This document shows, in pieces, positions 44,336 through 53,036 of a DNA stretch of 64,000 bases. This stretch comes from Shimia sp. CNT1-13L.2 (GTDB lineage Bacteria; Pseudomonadota; Alphaproteobacteria; Rhodobacterales; Rhodobacteraceae). The stretch covers positions 310,001-374,000 of the forward strand of contig NZ_JANDJO010000001.1 of assembly GCF_024331145.1 (NCBI RefSeq). The letters run 5' to 3'. The translations under genes were made by a program, and so were the position numbers. The stretch's first letter is position 1, and every line of letters begins with the position of its first letter. The notes below the pieces were generated by a model that had not been told where the DNA came from, did no database searches, and worked only from the letters and a program-made list of their open reading frames with translations.

Positions 44336-45265
44336 TCAAGGCAGAACCACCACCTCGACCCGGCGATTGGTTTCACGGCCTTCCTTGGTGGCATTGCTGG
44401 CAATCGGCGCAAGATAACCAATCCCGCGAGAGTCCACCTGCGCATCCGCCACGCCCAGCGCATCCACAAGCTGGCTGCGCACCGCCCCGGCCCGGGCCTC
44501 GGACAATGCGATATTGCGATCCAGCGCCCCTTCGTTGTCAGTGTGCCCCACCAGCACAACCCGGCGTGTCTCATCTGCCTTCAACCAGTCCGCCAGCGCC
44601 ACGAGCGAGGCAAACGGCCCATCTCCCAGCCGCGATGATCCCGTCTCGAAGGTCAAGTCGCCCAGCACCGCCCGCCCGGTGTCTTCAAGCGCCGTCGCCA
44701 CGGCAGACCCGTCGATTTCTCCCGGTGTCGCGGCAATTTCTTCCACAGGCGGCGGCATGACCTCAAGCTCTTCCGTCTCGGACGGGGCCACATGGATCAC
44801 CTGCACCATGCCCGAAATCGCGGTTTCGCTGACCAGAACGCCAACCCCCTCGTATCCCCGCACGCCCTGCTTTTCGGCCGAGATGAACCGGAACTCCGAC
44901 AGGTCAACAAACATGTCCGGCGGCGGCAGCACTTCGATATTGAACCTGAAATCGAACCCACCGCAGACATCGGTTTCACAGGCAAACAGGACATCATACC
45001 CCTGTTCGCTCAACTGCGTGACGATCTGCGATGCCATGCGCGAGACCGATCCCGTCAGGCCGGGCACCCGCCAACTGCGTTTGACAACCCGCCCGTCAAA
45101 AAGCTCTGCCGGCACACCCTCACCATCGAAGGTTCCCACCGGCAAAGCGTATTGCCCGTTGCTTTCCTCACCGCCAAGCGCCTCGGCACCGTCCGGCAGG
45201 GACGGTTCGAACGCCGCCGCCAACGAGGGCAACAGCGCAAGACATATGGCGGCGAAACGGATCAT
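44336..45265 (-). CDS. OmpA-family outer membrane protein
   Basis: 309 aa with a Sec signal (about 1-18). The C-terminal domain (about 200-309) is OmpA-like peptidoglycan binding: GHTDNEGALDRNIALSEARA and the NRRVEVVVLP end. The N-terminal domain (about 20-190) has WRVPGLTGS and LFACETDVCGGFDFRFNIEV with two Cys that may form a disulfide; it is not a recognisable beta-barrel, so the protein may be periplasmic. Last gene of a minus-strand operon, overlapping its upstream neighbour by 4 bp. Confidence 0.9.
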   Translation of the reverse strand: MIRFAAICLALLPSLAAAFEPSLPDGAEALGGEESNGQYALPVGTFDGEGVPAELFDGRVVKRSWRVPGLTGSVSRMASQIVTQLSEQGYDVLFACETDVCGGFDFRFNIEVLPPPDMFVDLSEFRFISAEKQGVRGYEGVGVLVSETAISGMVQVIHVAPSETEELEVMPPPVEEIAATPGEIDGSAVATALEDTGRAVLGDLTFETGSSRLGDGPFASLVALADWLKADETRRVVLVGHTDNEGALDRNIALSEARAGAVRSQLVDALGVADAQVDSRGIGYLAPIASNATKEGRETNRRVEVVVLP

Positions 45266-45834
45266 CGGAACTGGGCGTGATATTCGTCGTTGGGGCGCAT
45301 GTTGGTGGCTGATGCCACGCGGTTCGACATGTTGAAAAAGCCGGTCACATTGGCAATGTCCCAGATGTCACGATCACTGAACCCGACATCCCGCAATGCC
45401 TGACGATCGGCTTCGGTGGTTGCGCTGCTTTCCTTGGTGATCTTCTCGGCGAAATGCAGCATTGCCGTCTGGCGCGCGTCCAGATCGGCCGCCTTCCAGT
45501 TCATCACCATCAACTCACCCAGCTTCGGATCACCCGAAAGCTGGCGCACCGCCGCGCCGTGGGCGGTTAGACAGTAGAAACACTTGTTGATCGAAGACAC
45601 GACGACCGCGATCATCTCGCGCTCGAGCTTGCTCAGCCCGCTGTCGCCCAGCATCAGGTCGTTATACATCGCCGTAAAGCCATTCAGCTTTTCAACGTCA
45701 AAGGCATAGGCCTTTAACACGTTGGGCACCATGCCCAGCTTTTCCTGGCAAATATCGAAATACTTCTGCGTCGCCTCCGGCAACGGGTCGGCCATCGGCA
45801 AATCAAGCGCCGTGGGTTGGTCTGACTGGCTCAT
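45262..45834 (-). CDS. AhpD-like peroxidase-related protein
   Basis: 190 aa. The carboxymuconolactone decarboxylase/AhpD fold with the redox motif CFYCLTAHG (CxxC plus His) near residues 90-98. The FSDRDIWDIANVTGFFNMSNR end matches the uncharacterised peroxidase-related subfamily. Likely an alkylhydroperoxidase-type protective enzyme. Coupled to the OmpA-like gene (ATGA) and 11 bp behind the GNAT gene. Confidence 0.92.
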   Translation of the reverse strand: MSQSDQPTALDLPMADPLPEATQKYFDICQEKLGMVPNVLKAYAFDVEKLNGFTAMYNDLMLGDSGLSKLEREMIAVVVSSINKCFYCLTAHGAAVRQLSGDPKLGELMVMNWKAADLDARQTAMLHFAEKITKESSATTEADRQALRDVGFSDRDIWDIANVTGFFNMSNRVASATNMRPNDEYHAQFR

Positions 45835-45845
45835 CTATCTCCCTC

Positions 45846-46571
45846 TCAGTCTGACAAAATCCTGTAGTGATACTGCCCCACCACCGTCATCCCGAGCGAA
45901 GAATAAAGCCCGTTCGCAGCCTCGTTGGCCGTGGTGCAGATCACGGCAAGCGTATGCCCGCCGTTGTCCAAGGTCCAGAAGGCCGCGCGCTGCATCAGCC
46001 AGCGGCCAACGCCCATCCGGCGCTGGAACGGGATGATCTCAAGCGCATGCACCATCGCGATCCCCTCGTGCATGCCGATAAAGCTGGCTCCGGCCGGCTT
46101 GTCCTGCCAGCGGCTCACGAAACCGGCCTTGGGCTTGCAGGCCCGCTGCATCACCTCGACACGCGCCGGTCCAATCCCGCCCGCGGCCCAGATCTCGCGC
46201 ATGATCTGCATCGGCCCGGTTGTCTCGATTGCGGCGGTGCGTGGCGGGCGTTCCTGCGCCAACTCCTGCGCCGGGATCGCATACATCGTGACCGGGTCGA
46301 TCACCTCATAGCCGCGTGCTGCAAGCGCCGCGTCCAACGCGTCATCGCCCTCGCGGATCATGAACAGGGGCGTCTGCCCAAGGCCCCGCATCGCCTCTTC
46401 CGCCTTGGCAATGTCGGCCTCTTCGAAAGCGCCCCGCGCCGTGGCCGCCGACACCCGTTTGCCGCCGCCCTGACCATCCCGCACCAGGAAAGGCCCGCAC
46501 TCGGCAACAGCTGCCGCCGGCCAGGTCGCCTCGACCACGTCATACATCATCTGTGCATCGGGAAGGCTCAT
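45846..46571 (-). CDS. GNAT-family acetyltransferase
   Basis: 241 aa. The GNAT fold is in the C-terminal half: ALEIIPFQRRMGVGRWLMQRAA (motif A, RxxGxG/A acetyl-CoA loop variant QRRMGVG) and LAVICTTANEAANGLYSSLG (motif B). The N-terminal half is a degenerate GNAT copy. Substrate unknown. Start overlaps the CinA-like stop by ATGA. Confidence 0.88.
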   Translation of the reverse strand: MSLPDAQMMYDVVEATWPAAAVAECGPFLVRDGQGGGKRVSAATARGAFEEADIAKAEEAMRGLGQTPLFMIREGDDALDAALAARGYEVIDPVTMYAIPAQELAQERPPRTAAIETTGPMQIMREIWAAGGIGPARVEVMQRACKPKAGFVSRWQDKPAGASFIGMHEGIAMVHALEIIPFQRRMGVGRWLMQRAAFWTLDNGGHTLAVICTTANEAANGLYSSLGMTVVGQYHYRILSD

Positions 46572-47287
46572 GCGAAGGTCTCCGCCAGTTTGGTCATCGC
46601 CGCATCAATCCGCGCCCCATCGGTGCCACGGATCACAATATTCGCGCCAAAGGCCCCGTCCCGCTGGAACGGATAGGAGCCGATCGACAGATCACTGAAT
46701 TCCTCGGCCAGCGCCGCCAGCGGCCCGGCAATATCCCCCTCGCCACGATCAATCCGCAGCGATTGCGACAACAGCGGCTTGCCCCCGGTCAGGGTCGGGA
46801 TCACGCTTGCCACCATCGCCTGGAACACGCTGGGCACACCGGCCATGACATGCACGTTCTCAACCGTGAACCCCGGCGCGACCGACACCGGGTTGTCGAT
46901 CAAAGTGGCCTCCGCAGGAATCCGCGCCATCCGCTGACGCGCCGCGTTGAACTCCAGCCCCGAATTCTCGTAATGCGCCGCCAGCAGCGCCCGCGCATCA
47001 TCACGAATGTCGATGCTCTGACCAAAGGCCTCGGCAACGCAATCGGCGGTGATGTCATCATGCGTCGGACCAATCCCGCCGCTGGTGAACACCGTGTCAT
47101 AGCGTCCCGCAAGGTGTTGCAGCGCCGCGATGATATCGGCCTTTTCGTCGCCAACCACCCGCACCTCGCGCAGATCGACGCCGTGTTTGGTCAGCTCACC
47201 GGCAAGATAGTGCATGTTGGCATCGCGGGTCCGGCCCGAGAGAATCTCGTCACCGATCACCAGCATCGCGGCAGTGGGGTTGGACAT
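46568..47287 (-). CDS. CinA N-domain-like molybdopterin-binding protein
   Basis: 239 aa from the ATG at 47287 (MSNPTAAMLVIGDEILSG). It has only the MoeA/MoaB-like N-terminal domain of CinA (competence/damage-inducible protein A): IGDEILSGRTRDAN, TSGGIGPTHDD and VMAGVPSVFQAM. The nicotinamide amidase C-terminal domain of full CinA is absent. This short form is common in alphaproteobacteria. Divergent from sfsA; first gene of the four-gene minus-strand run. Confidence 0.9.
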   Translation of the reverse strand: MSNPTAAMLVIGDEILSGRTRDANMHYLAGELTKHGVDLREVRVVGDEKADIIAALQHLAGRYDTVFTSGGIGPTHDDITADCVAEAFGQSIDIRDDARALLAAHYENSGLEFNAARQRMARIPAEATLIDNPVSVAPGFTVENVHVMAGVPSVFQAMVASVIPTLTGGKPLLSQSLRIDRGEGDIAGPLAALAEEFSDLSIGSYPFQRDGAFGANIVIRGTDGARIDAAMTKLAETFA

Positions 47288-47336
47288 GGCGGCTCGCTCC
47301 TTGTCAGATTGTCCCCAGAGGTATAGGCCCGTGATC

Positions 47337-48050
47337 ATGCGCTTTCAAACCCCTCTTGTTCCCGCCGTGCTGATCCGCCGCTACAAGCGTTTCCTTGCCG
47401 ATGCCACGCTCGCCGATGGCACTGAGATCACCGCCCATTGCGCCAACCCCGGCTCGATGATGGGACTGGCCGAACCCGGCAGCCGCATCTGGCTGGAACC
47501 GAACGACGATCCCAAGAAGAAACTCAAATACGGCTGGCGTCTTGTCGAACATGACAACGGCCATTTCACCGGCGTCGACACCTCGGTTCCCAACCGCGCC
47601 CTCAAGGCCGCGCTTCTGGCGCATGAAATCCCCGAACTCGCCGATTACCCGATGATCCGCCCCGAGGTGAAATACGGCCAGAACAGCCGCATTGATTTCC
47701 TCCTGTCCGGCGAAGACCGCCCCGACCTCTATGTCGAGGTCAAAAGCGTCACCCTCTCGCGCAAGGCAGGCCTCGCCGAATTCCCCGACAGCGTCACCGC
47801 CCGTGGCGCCAAGCACCTTGCCGAGCTGCAAGAGATGATCGCCGAAGGTCACCGCGCCATGATGCTCTATCTCGTGCAACGCACGGACGCACAAAAGGTC
47901 ACGCTGGCCGCGGACATCGACCCGACCTATGCCCAGACCTTCGCCGCCGCCCGCAAGGCCGGCGTCGAGGTTCTGGCCTACGACTGCAAGATCACCCCGC
48001 AGGAGATCACCATCGGGTCCCGCCTGCCCTTCGAAGCCGACGCAGCCTAG
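47337..48050 (+). CDS. sfsA: Sugar fermentation stimulation protein SfsA
   Basis: 237 aa from the ATG at 47337; a GTG six bases earlier (MIMRFQTPL) has GAGG at a better distance and may be the true start. Family signatures: LIRRYKRFLADATL, VTAHCANPGSM variant (ITAHCANPGSMMG), YVEVKSVTL and FPDSVTARGAKHL. SfsA has a nuclease-like fold and binds DNA; cellular role is poorly defined. Convergent with the following gene; the two stop codons share CTAG. Confidence 0.94.
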   Translation: MRFQTPLVPAVLIRRYKRFLADATLADGTEITAHCANPGSMMGLAEPGSRIWLEPNDDPKKKLKYGWRLVEHDNGHFTGVDTSVPNRALKAALLAHEIPELADYPMIRPEVKYGQNSRIDFLLSGEDRPDLYVEVKSVTLSRKAGLAEFPDSVTARGAKHLAELQEMIAEGHRAMMLYLVQRTDAQKVTLAADIDPTYAQTFAAARKAGVEVLAYDCKITPQEITIGSRLPFEADAA

Positions 48051-49060
48051 CCAAGCACAGGCAGGCCGCCTTCAAGATCGGACTGGTAGCCAAACAGCGC
48101 CGCCAGGCCACCGGTATGCACGAACAGCACCCGCGCCCCTTTTGCGATTTCACCGGCACGGCACAGCGCCGGGATCGCGGCAAAAGATTTGGCGGTATAG
48201 ACGGGATCAAGGAGAATCCCCTCACGCCCCGCCATCATCGCCATCGCCTCTGAGGCGGCCTCTCCAACCTGCCCATACCCCGGTGCCAGCGCCCCGTCCC
48301 AGATCTGCACGTCTTCTGCCGCAACCGCCCGCGTGTCCTCCGTCAACTCCGACAACAGCTCCAGCACCCGCCGAATACGCGCCTCCTGCTGTGCCTTGGG
48401 GCGGCGCACGCAACTGCCGATCACCCGCGCCGTGCTGCCTGCCGCCCGCAACCCGGTAAGCAAACCCGTATGGGTTGCCCCGCTGCCAGAGGCCACGACA
48501 ACCACGTCGAACGCCTGACCCGACGCCACGATCTCGCGCCCCGCCCGCACATAGCCCAGTGCCCCAAGCGGCGGGTTTTCAAGCCCAAGCGGAATGACAT
48601 AGGGCACCCGCCCCTCACTCCGCAGTGCCTCGGCCCGCGCCCTGAGCGCCGCATCCGCCCCCGCCTCGTCTTCGCCCTCCGGATAGTGCATGATCTCCGC
48701 GCCCAGCATCCGCAACAACAGGACATTGCCAGACGTGTGATAGATCCCGTCCCGCTCCGGCACCCGCTCTTCCAACTGCACAACCGATTTCATCCCCAAT
48801 GACGCCGCCGCATAGGCCGCCGTACGCACGAAATTCGACTGCACCGCACCGGTGATCAGGATGGTATCCGCCCCCTGCGCCCGCGCCGCTCCAAGATAGA
48901 ACTCCAGCTGCCGCGCCTTGTTGCCCCCAAGCGGTGATCCGGCCACGTCATCGCGCTTGATGAACAGGTCGATGCCCAGGTCCTCGGACAATGACGGCAG
49001 GTGCGTCAGAGGGGTCTCCCCGCTCACCAATGTCGCACGCGGATAGGTTTCTGAATGCAT
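48047..49060 (-). CDS. D-cysteine desulfhydrase / ACC deaminase-like enzyme
   Basis: 337 aa from the ATG at 49060 (GGGAGG upstream). PLP fold-type II enzyme: the Schiff-base Lys in SPLGGNKARQLEF, TGAVQSNFVRTAAY (Ser/Asn phosphate site) and the GSGATHTGLL loop. D-cysteine desulfhydrase releases pyruvate, ammonia and H2S from D-cysteine; the same subfamily includes ACC deaminase and L-cysteate lyase, which sequence alone does not separate. It stands alone on this strand. Confidence 0.88.
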   Translation of the reverse strand: MHSETYPRATLVSGETPLTHLPSLSEDLGIDLFIKRDDVAGSPLGGNKARQLEFYLGAARAQGADTILITGAVQSNFVRTAAYAAASLGMKSVVQLEERVPERDGIYHTSGNVLLLRMLGAEIMHYPEGEDEAGADAALRARAEALRSEGRVPYVIPLGLENPPLGALGYVRAGREIVASGQAFDVVVVASGSGATHTGLLTGLRAAGSTARVIGSCVRRPKAQQEARIRRVLELLSELTEDTRAVAAEDVQIWDGALAPGYGQVGEAASEAMAMMAGREGILLDPVYTAKSFAAIPALCRAGEIAKGARVLFVHTGGLAALFGYQSDLEGGLPVLG

Positions 49061-49247
49061 GTCACACCTCCCAGGAAAACCACCGGCATTCACCACGCGG
49101 CAGGCGCATACGCCTATCCATGCCCGCGCCCTCTCACCCAACACCAACAACGGCGACGTGGCAACACGCGCGCGCCCAAGCCCTCTGGCATCTGTCGCCA
49201 ATCCGTCATAAGTAACGGGAAAGAATTTGCGATGGAGCAAGAGGCTT

Positions 49248-50054
49248 ATGATCGGTAAGGGCCGCCAGACCCGTGACGGGATCAGGATTTATCAGGACGC
49301 GGATTTCGCAGGCATGCACAAGGCCGGCGCACTGGCCGCACGCATTCTTGACGAAATCGCCGAACACGTTTTCCCGGGCCAGAGCACCGGTGAAATCGAC
49401 CGCCTCATCGAACAGAAGGTCAACGATGCCGGCGCCACCTCGGCCACCATCGGCTATCGCGGCTACCAGCACGCCTCCTGCATCTCGGTCAACCACGTGG
49501 TCTGCCACGGCATCCCCGGCGACAAGAAGCTCAAGGATGGCGATATCCTCAACATCGACGTGACCGTCATCGTGGATGGCTGGTTCGGCGACACCTCACG
49601 CATGTATGTCGCGGGCAAACTGAACCGCAAGGCCGAGCGCCTGATCCAGGTCACCCACGACAGCCTGATGAAGGGCATCGAGGCGGTGAAACCGGGCAAC
49701 ACCTTCGGGGACATCGGCCACGCCATCCAAGCCTATGTCGAAGGCCACCGCATGTCGGTTGTCCGCGATTTCTGCGGTCACGGTCTGGGCCAGGTCTTCC
49801 ACGCCCCGCCCAACGTCCTGCACTACGGCCGCCCCGGCACTGGCGCGGTTCTCGAAGAAGGCATGTTCTTCACCATCGAACCCATGGTGAACCTCGGCCG
49901 CCCCGAGACCAAGGTCCTCGCCGATGACTGGACCGCCGTCACCCGCGACAAGTCCCTCTCGGCCCAGTTCGAACACTCGGTCGGCGTGACGGCAAACGGT
50001 GTCGAAATCTTCACCCTGTCGCCTGCGGACAAGTTCCACCCGACCTGGGGCTAG
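49248..50054 (+). CDS. map: Methionine aminopeptidase, type I
   Basis: 268 aa from the ATG at 49248; AAGAGG lies only three bases before it, so the upstream TTG at 49227 or this ATG are both possible. Metal and catalytic residues: CHGIPGD (His), LNIDVTVIVDGWFGDTSRM (two Asp), FCGHGLGQVFH (His) and FTIEPMV (Glu), plus a late Glu in QFEHSVGVT. Removes the initiator Met from nascent proteins. Housekeeping gene, apparently monocistronic. Confidence 0.96.
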   Translation: MIGKGRQTRDGIRIYQDADFAGMHKAGALAARILDEIAEHVFPGQSTGEIDRLIEQKVNDAGATSATIGYRGYQHASCISVNHVVCHGIPGDKKLKDGDILNIDVTVIVDGWFGDTSRMYVAGKLNRKAERLIQVTHDSLMKGIEAVKPGNTFGDIGHAIQAYVEGHRMSVVRDFCGHGLGQVFHAPPNVLHYGRPGTGAVLEEGMFFTIEPMVNLGRPETKVLADDWTAVTRDKSLSAQFEHSVGVTANGVEIFTLSPADKFHPTWG

Positions 50055-50123
50055 GCCGGCAACGGCAAGAAACGGCTGAAACCGCGCTGCGACGACGCGG
50101 CCCTTTACGGAATCGCCTTCCCG

Positions 50124-50147
50124 ATACATGCTAAAAACAGCATGTAT
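50124..50147. promoter_or_regulatory. Inverted repeat in front of the RTX gene
   Basis: ATACATGCT (50124-50132) and AGCATGTAT (50139-50147) are a perfect 9-bp inverted repeat with a 6-base A-rich centre, 14 bp before the start codon. It could be an operator or a 5' RNA hairpin that blocks the ribosome site. Confidence 0.5.
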
Positions 50148-50160
50148 AAGGTGTATTTCG

Positions 50161-51738
50161 ATGGCAACTTTTACCGGAACCTCCGGCAGCGACACGCTGA
50201 TCGGAACGGATGACGCGGACATCCTGCAATCCCGCGGCGGCGTGGATTTTCTCTCCGGCGGCAACGGCGGCGATGAATACCAGATGTACCAAAGCGGCGG
50301 CCTGCACGCCGTCACCATCGACGACAACGCCACCGACACCGCAACCGACAGCATCACGCAGGCCCGCTTCTTCTATGCCTCTGCCTCGCTTGGCTATTCC
50401 GCCTGGGGCAGTGCCGAACGTCAGGGCGACGACCTGCATATCGAAATTCCGGGCAAACCCGGCCGCTTTCGCAAACCCGGCTACGGCGCCCTTACCATCG
50501 ACATCATCGATCACTTCGGCGATGGCACGGTTGAAACCCTGCAAGCCGGTGATTTCACCTTTGTCCTCTCCACGTCCAACCTCTTTTCCGGCCCCGAGAA
50601 CGCCCTGATTGCCGGCGACGGCGCGCGCGACCCCATCAAAAGCGGCGCCGGTAACGACATCCTGTTCTCAAACGGCGGGGCCGACCGCATCATGTCCGGA
50701 GCAGGAAACGACACCGTCTTCTCTGGCGCAGGACGCGACCGGATCGAAACCCGCGCCGACAATGATCGCGTCTATTCCGGCGATCACAATGACACCGTGA
50801 AATCCGGCGCTGGCAACGATTGGGTCGATCTGGGCAAGGGCAACGACCTGGGGCGCGGCGGCACTGGCGCAGACTGGCTCCTTGGGCAAGACGGCCATGA
50901 CAGGCTGTTTGGCGGTTCGGGTCGCGACATGATGGTTGGCGGCGCAGGCAACGACACGCTCAAGGGCGGCAGCAACGGCGACATCTACCAGTTCCGCGTC
51001 AACGCACCGGACGCCACCGACCACGACGTGATCCGTGACATTGGCCAAAGAAAACCACTCTACAACGACCTCGACATCATCGACCTCGTCGGCCTTTACG
51101 GCGCCTCATCCGGCAGTTCCTCCGAAGCCTACGCCGCCGTCGGCTTTGATCGCGCGGGCAACGACATGATCATCTCCATCGGCGAGGGAACATCGACCAT
51201 CACCGTCAAGGATCAGTTCCTGCTCAATGGTCGCTCGTCCATCGAACAACTGGTCTTTGACGGCGGCTACTGGTCGGCCATCGAATTCCAGATCCTCGAC
51301 GCCGAAAATGACGATATCGGCGATGACCGCCGGGATCGCCTTGGCGTCGGCGGCGAAAAGCACGAGTTGATCTTCGGCAACGATGATGACAACCAGGTGT
51401 TCGGCGACAGCGGCACCAACTTCATCTGGCTTGGCGGTGGGGCCGATACGCTGATCTACAAGGAATCCGATCCCCAGCTGTATTATGACCTCGACCACAA
51501 TTTCGTCGGCGGCGGTTCGGTCAATGACATCGTGATGGACTTCGACCCCTTGCAGGACAGGCTGGATTTCTCCGAGATCAAATCCCTCACCTTTGCCGGC
51601 CTCACCCTGTCCGAGGCCTCGGATGGTGACACCCTCATCTCCTGGCAATCCGGCGATTTCGAGGTCTCCTCGATTTTCATCGAATTGCGCGGCGTGGCCC
51701 TGGCCGAACTGGGTGAAGACCACTTTCTGTTTGCTTGA
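50161..51738 (+). CDS. RTX-type calcium-binding protein
   Basis: 525 aa from the ATG at 50161 (AAGGTG upstream). The middle (about 155-280) is a series of Ca-binding nonapeptides of the GGxGxDxxx type (GAGNDILFS, GAGNDTVFS, GAGNDWVDL, GGAGNDTLKGG), several with degenerate positions. N- and C-terminal parts have no recognised catalytic motif. The end, GEDHFLFA, resembles C-terminal signals of type I secreted Rhodobacterales proteins. A type I exporter pair at 60-63 kb is a candidate export system. Function unknown. Confidence 0.9.
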   Translation: MATFTGTSGSDTLIGTDDADILQSRGGVDFLSGGNGGDEYQMYQSGGLHAVTIDDNATDTATDSITQARFFYASASLGYSAWGSAERQGDDLHIEIPGKPGRFRKPGYGALTIDIIDHFGDGTVETLQAGDFTFVLSTSNLFSGPENALIAGDGARDPIKSGAGNDILFSNGGADRIMSGAGNDTVFSGAGRDRIETRADNDRVYSGDHNDTVKSGAGNDWVDLGKGNDLGRGGTGADWLLGQDGHDRLFGGSGRDMMVGGAGNDTLKGGSNGDIYQFRVNAPDATDHDVIRDIGQRKPLYNDLDIIDLVGLYGASSGSSSEAYAAVGFDRAGNDMIISIGEGTSTITVKDQFLLNGRSSIEQLVFDGGYWSAIEFQILDAENDDIGDDRRDRLGVGGEKHELIFGNDDDNQVFGDSGTNFIWLGGGADTLIYKESDPQLYYDLDHNFVGGGSVNDIVMDFDPLQDRLDFSEIKSLTFAGLTLSEASDGDTLISWQSGDFEVSSIFIELRGVALAELGEDHFLFA

Positions 51739-51764
51739 ACCAAAATCTGGACGCACACTTTTAA

Positions 51765-51788
51765 GGGGAAATTTCCCAAAATTTCCCC
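51765..51788. terminator. Perfect hairpin after the RTX gene
   Basis: GGGGAAATTT and AAATTTCCCC, 10-bp arms and a CCCA loop, 27 bp past the RTX stop. No U-tract follows, so it may act in both directions or stabilise the mRNA. Confidence 0.55.
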
Positions 51789-51946
51789 TGCGTCAGCTAT
51801 TCGCCAAACAACTCAAACCCTTACACATTTTCCACTCGGATGCGGCATTGCGAACCATTTGCAACTACCGGTCTTTCGCCCTATCTCTGCTCATGCCGCG
51901 CCGCACCATGTGGCCGGTTGGTGAAATCCCAGCATAGGAGGCCCGC

Positions 51947-52996
51947 GTGATCTCTACGTTCAAATCCGCAGCCCTCGCCGCCCTTCTCGGGCTGACCGCA
52001 ACCCAAAGTTTCGCGCAGGAGGTCACCCTGCGGTTCCAGCATTTCGTCTCGCCCAAATCGGCGAACCCGAAATACTTCATCGAACCCTGGGCCGAAAAGG
52101 TCGAACGCGAAAGCAATGGCCGCATCAAGGTCGAAATCTATCCCTTCATGCAACTGGGCGGCAAAGCCCCGAGCCAGTACGACCTGATCCGCGACGGCGC
52201 GATTGATGGCGGCTGGGTGATCCCGGGCTACCAGCCGGGCCGCTTCCCCGAAGCCGAAGCAATGGAAATGCCCTTCATGGTCACCAAGTCGGCAGAAGAC
52301 GCCTCCAGGGCCGCATGGGTCTTTACCCAGAAACACCTGATGGATGATTTCCGCGATGTCCACGTCATCGCCGCGCATATGCACGGCCCCGGCATCGTTC
52401 ACAAAAAAGGCCAGAGCATCGCGGCGGTCGAAGACTTCAAGGGCCTCAAGCTGCGCGGCCCCTCGCGCCCGGCGACGCTCTTGTTGAAGAAACTCGGCGC
52501 CACCCCGATCGGCATGCCCGTGCCCGCCTTCCCCGAAGCCCTCTCCAAGGGCGTGGTTGATGGCGGCGTGATCACCTGGGAAATGTCACCCTCGCTCAAG
52601 CTGAACGAGCTGACCGACAGCCACACCGACGTGGCGGGCGACAAATCCCTCTACAATCTCTATTTCATCTGGGCGATGAACAAGGCCAAGTACCAGAGCC
52701 TGCCGGATGATCTCAAGGCGGTGATCGACGCCAACTCCGGCATGTTTGCCTCGGCCTGGGCTGGTCGCGCCCATGATACCGGTGACGTCGACGGCAAGGG
52801 CCTGATGCAGGCCGACGGCAACGAGATCGCCACCTTAAGCCAAGCCGAAACCGCGCGCATCACCACCCTCGGCGACGAGGTGATCGCCGACTGGATCGCC
52901 GACATCACCCGCAAAGGCCTTGATGGTGCCCAGCTGATCGAAGACGCCCGCGCCGCCGTCGCCGAAACCCGAAGCGACAGGGCCGCCACCAACTGA
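51947..52996 (+). CDS. TRAP transporter substrate-binding protein (DctP family)
   Basis: 349 aa from a GTG start with TAGGAGG upstream. Sec signal (about 1-23, ending QSFAQ). DctP fold: VTLRFQHFVSP, NGRIKVEIYPFMQLGG and the substrate-site Arg segment RGPSRPATLLLKKLG. The binding protein captures an organic acid in the periplasm for a TRAP membrane pair. No dctQ/dctM genes are adjacent, so the permease is encoded elsewhere. A strong terminator follows at once. Confidence 0.93.
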   Translation: MISTFKSAALAALLGLTATQSFAQEVTLRFQHFVSPKSANPKYFIEPWAEKVERESNGRIKVEIYPFMQLGGKAPSQYDLIRDGAIDGGWVIPGYQPGRFPEAEAMEMPFMVTKSAEDASRAAWVFTQKHLMDDFRDVHVIAAHMHGPGIVHKKGQSIAAVEDFKGLKLRGPSRPATLLLKKLGATPIGMPVPAFPEALSKGVVDGGVITWEMSPSLKLNELTDSHTDVAGDKSLYNLYFIWAMNKAKYQSLPDDLKAVIDANSGMFASAWAGRAHDTGDVDGKGLMQADGNEIATLSQAETARITTLGDEVIADWIADITRKGLDGAQLIEDARAAVAETRSDRAATN

Positions 52997-53004
52997 TCCG
53001 GAAT

Positions 53005-53030
53005 AGGCCGCCTCTCGGGGCGGCCTTTTT
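53005..53030 (+). terminator. Rho-independent terminator after the TRAP gene
   Basis: AGGCCGCC and GGCGGCCT form an 8-bp stem, loop TCTCGG, then TTTT. Nine bases past the stop. Confidence 0.92.
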
Positions 53031-53036
53031 CATGGC

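Noticed and set aside
50640-51000. Tandem DNA repeat in the RTX gene as a mobile or phase-variable element
   Set aside because: The periodicity is that of the RTX nonapeptide at protein level; the DNA repeats are diverged and not suited to slippage.
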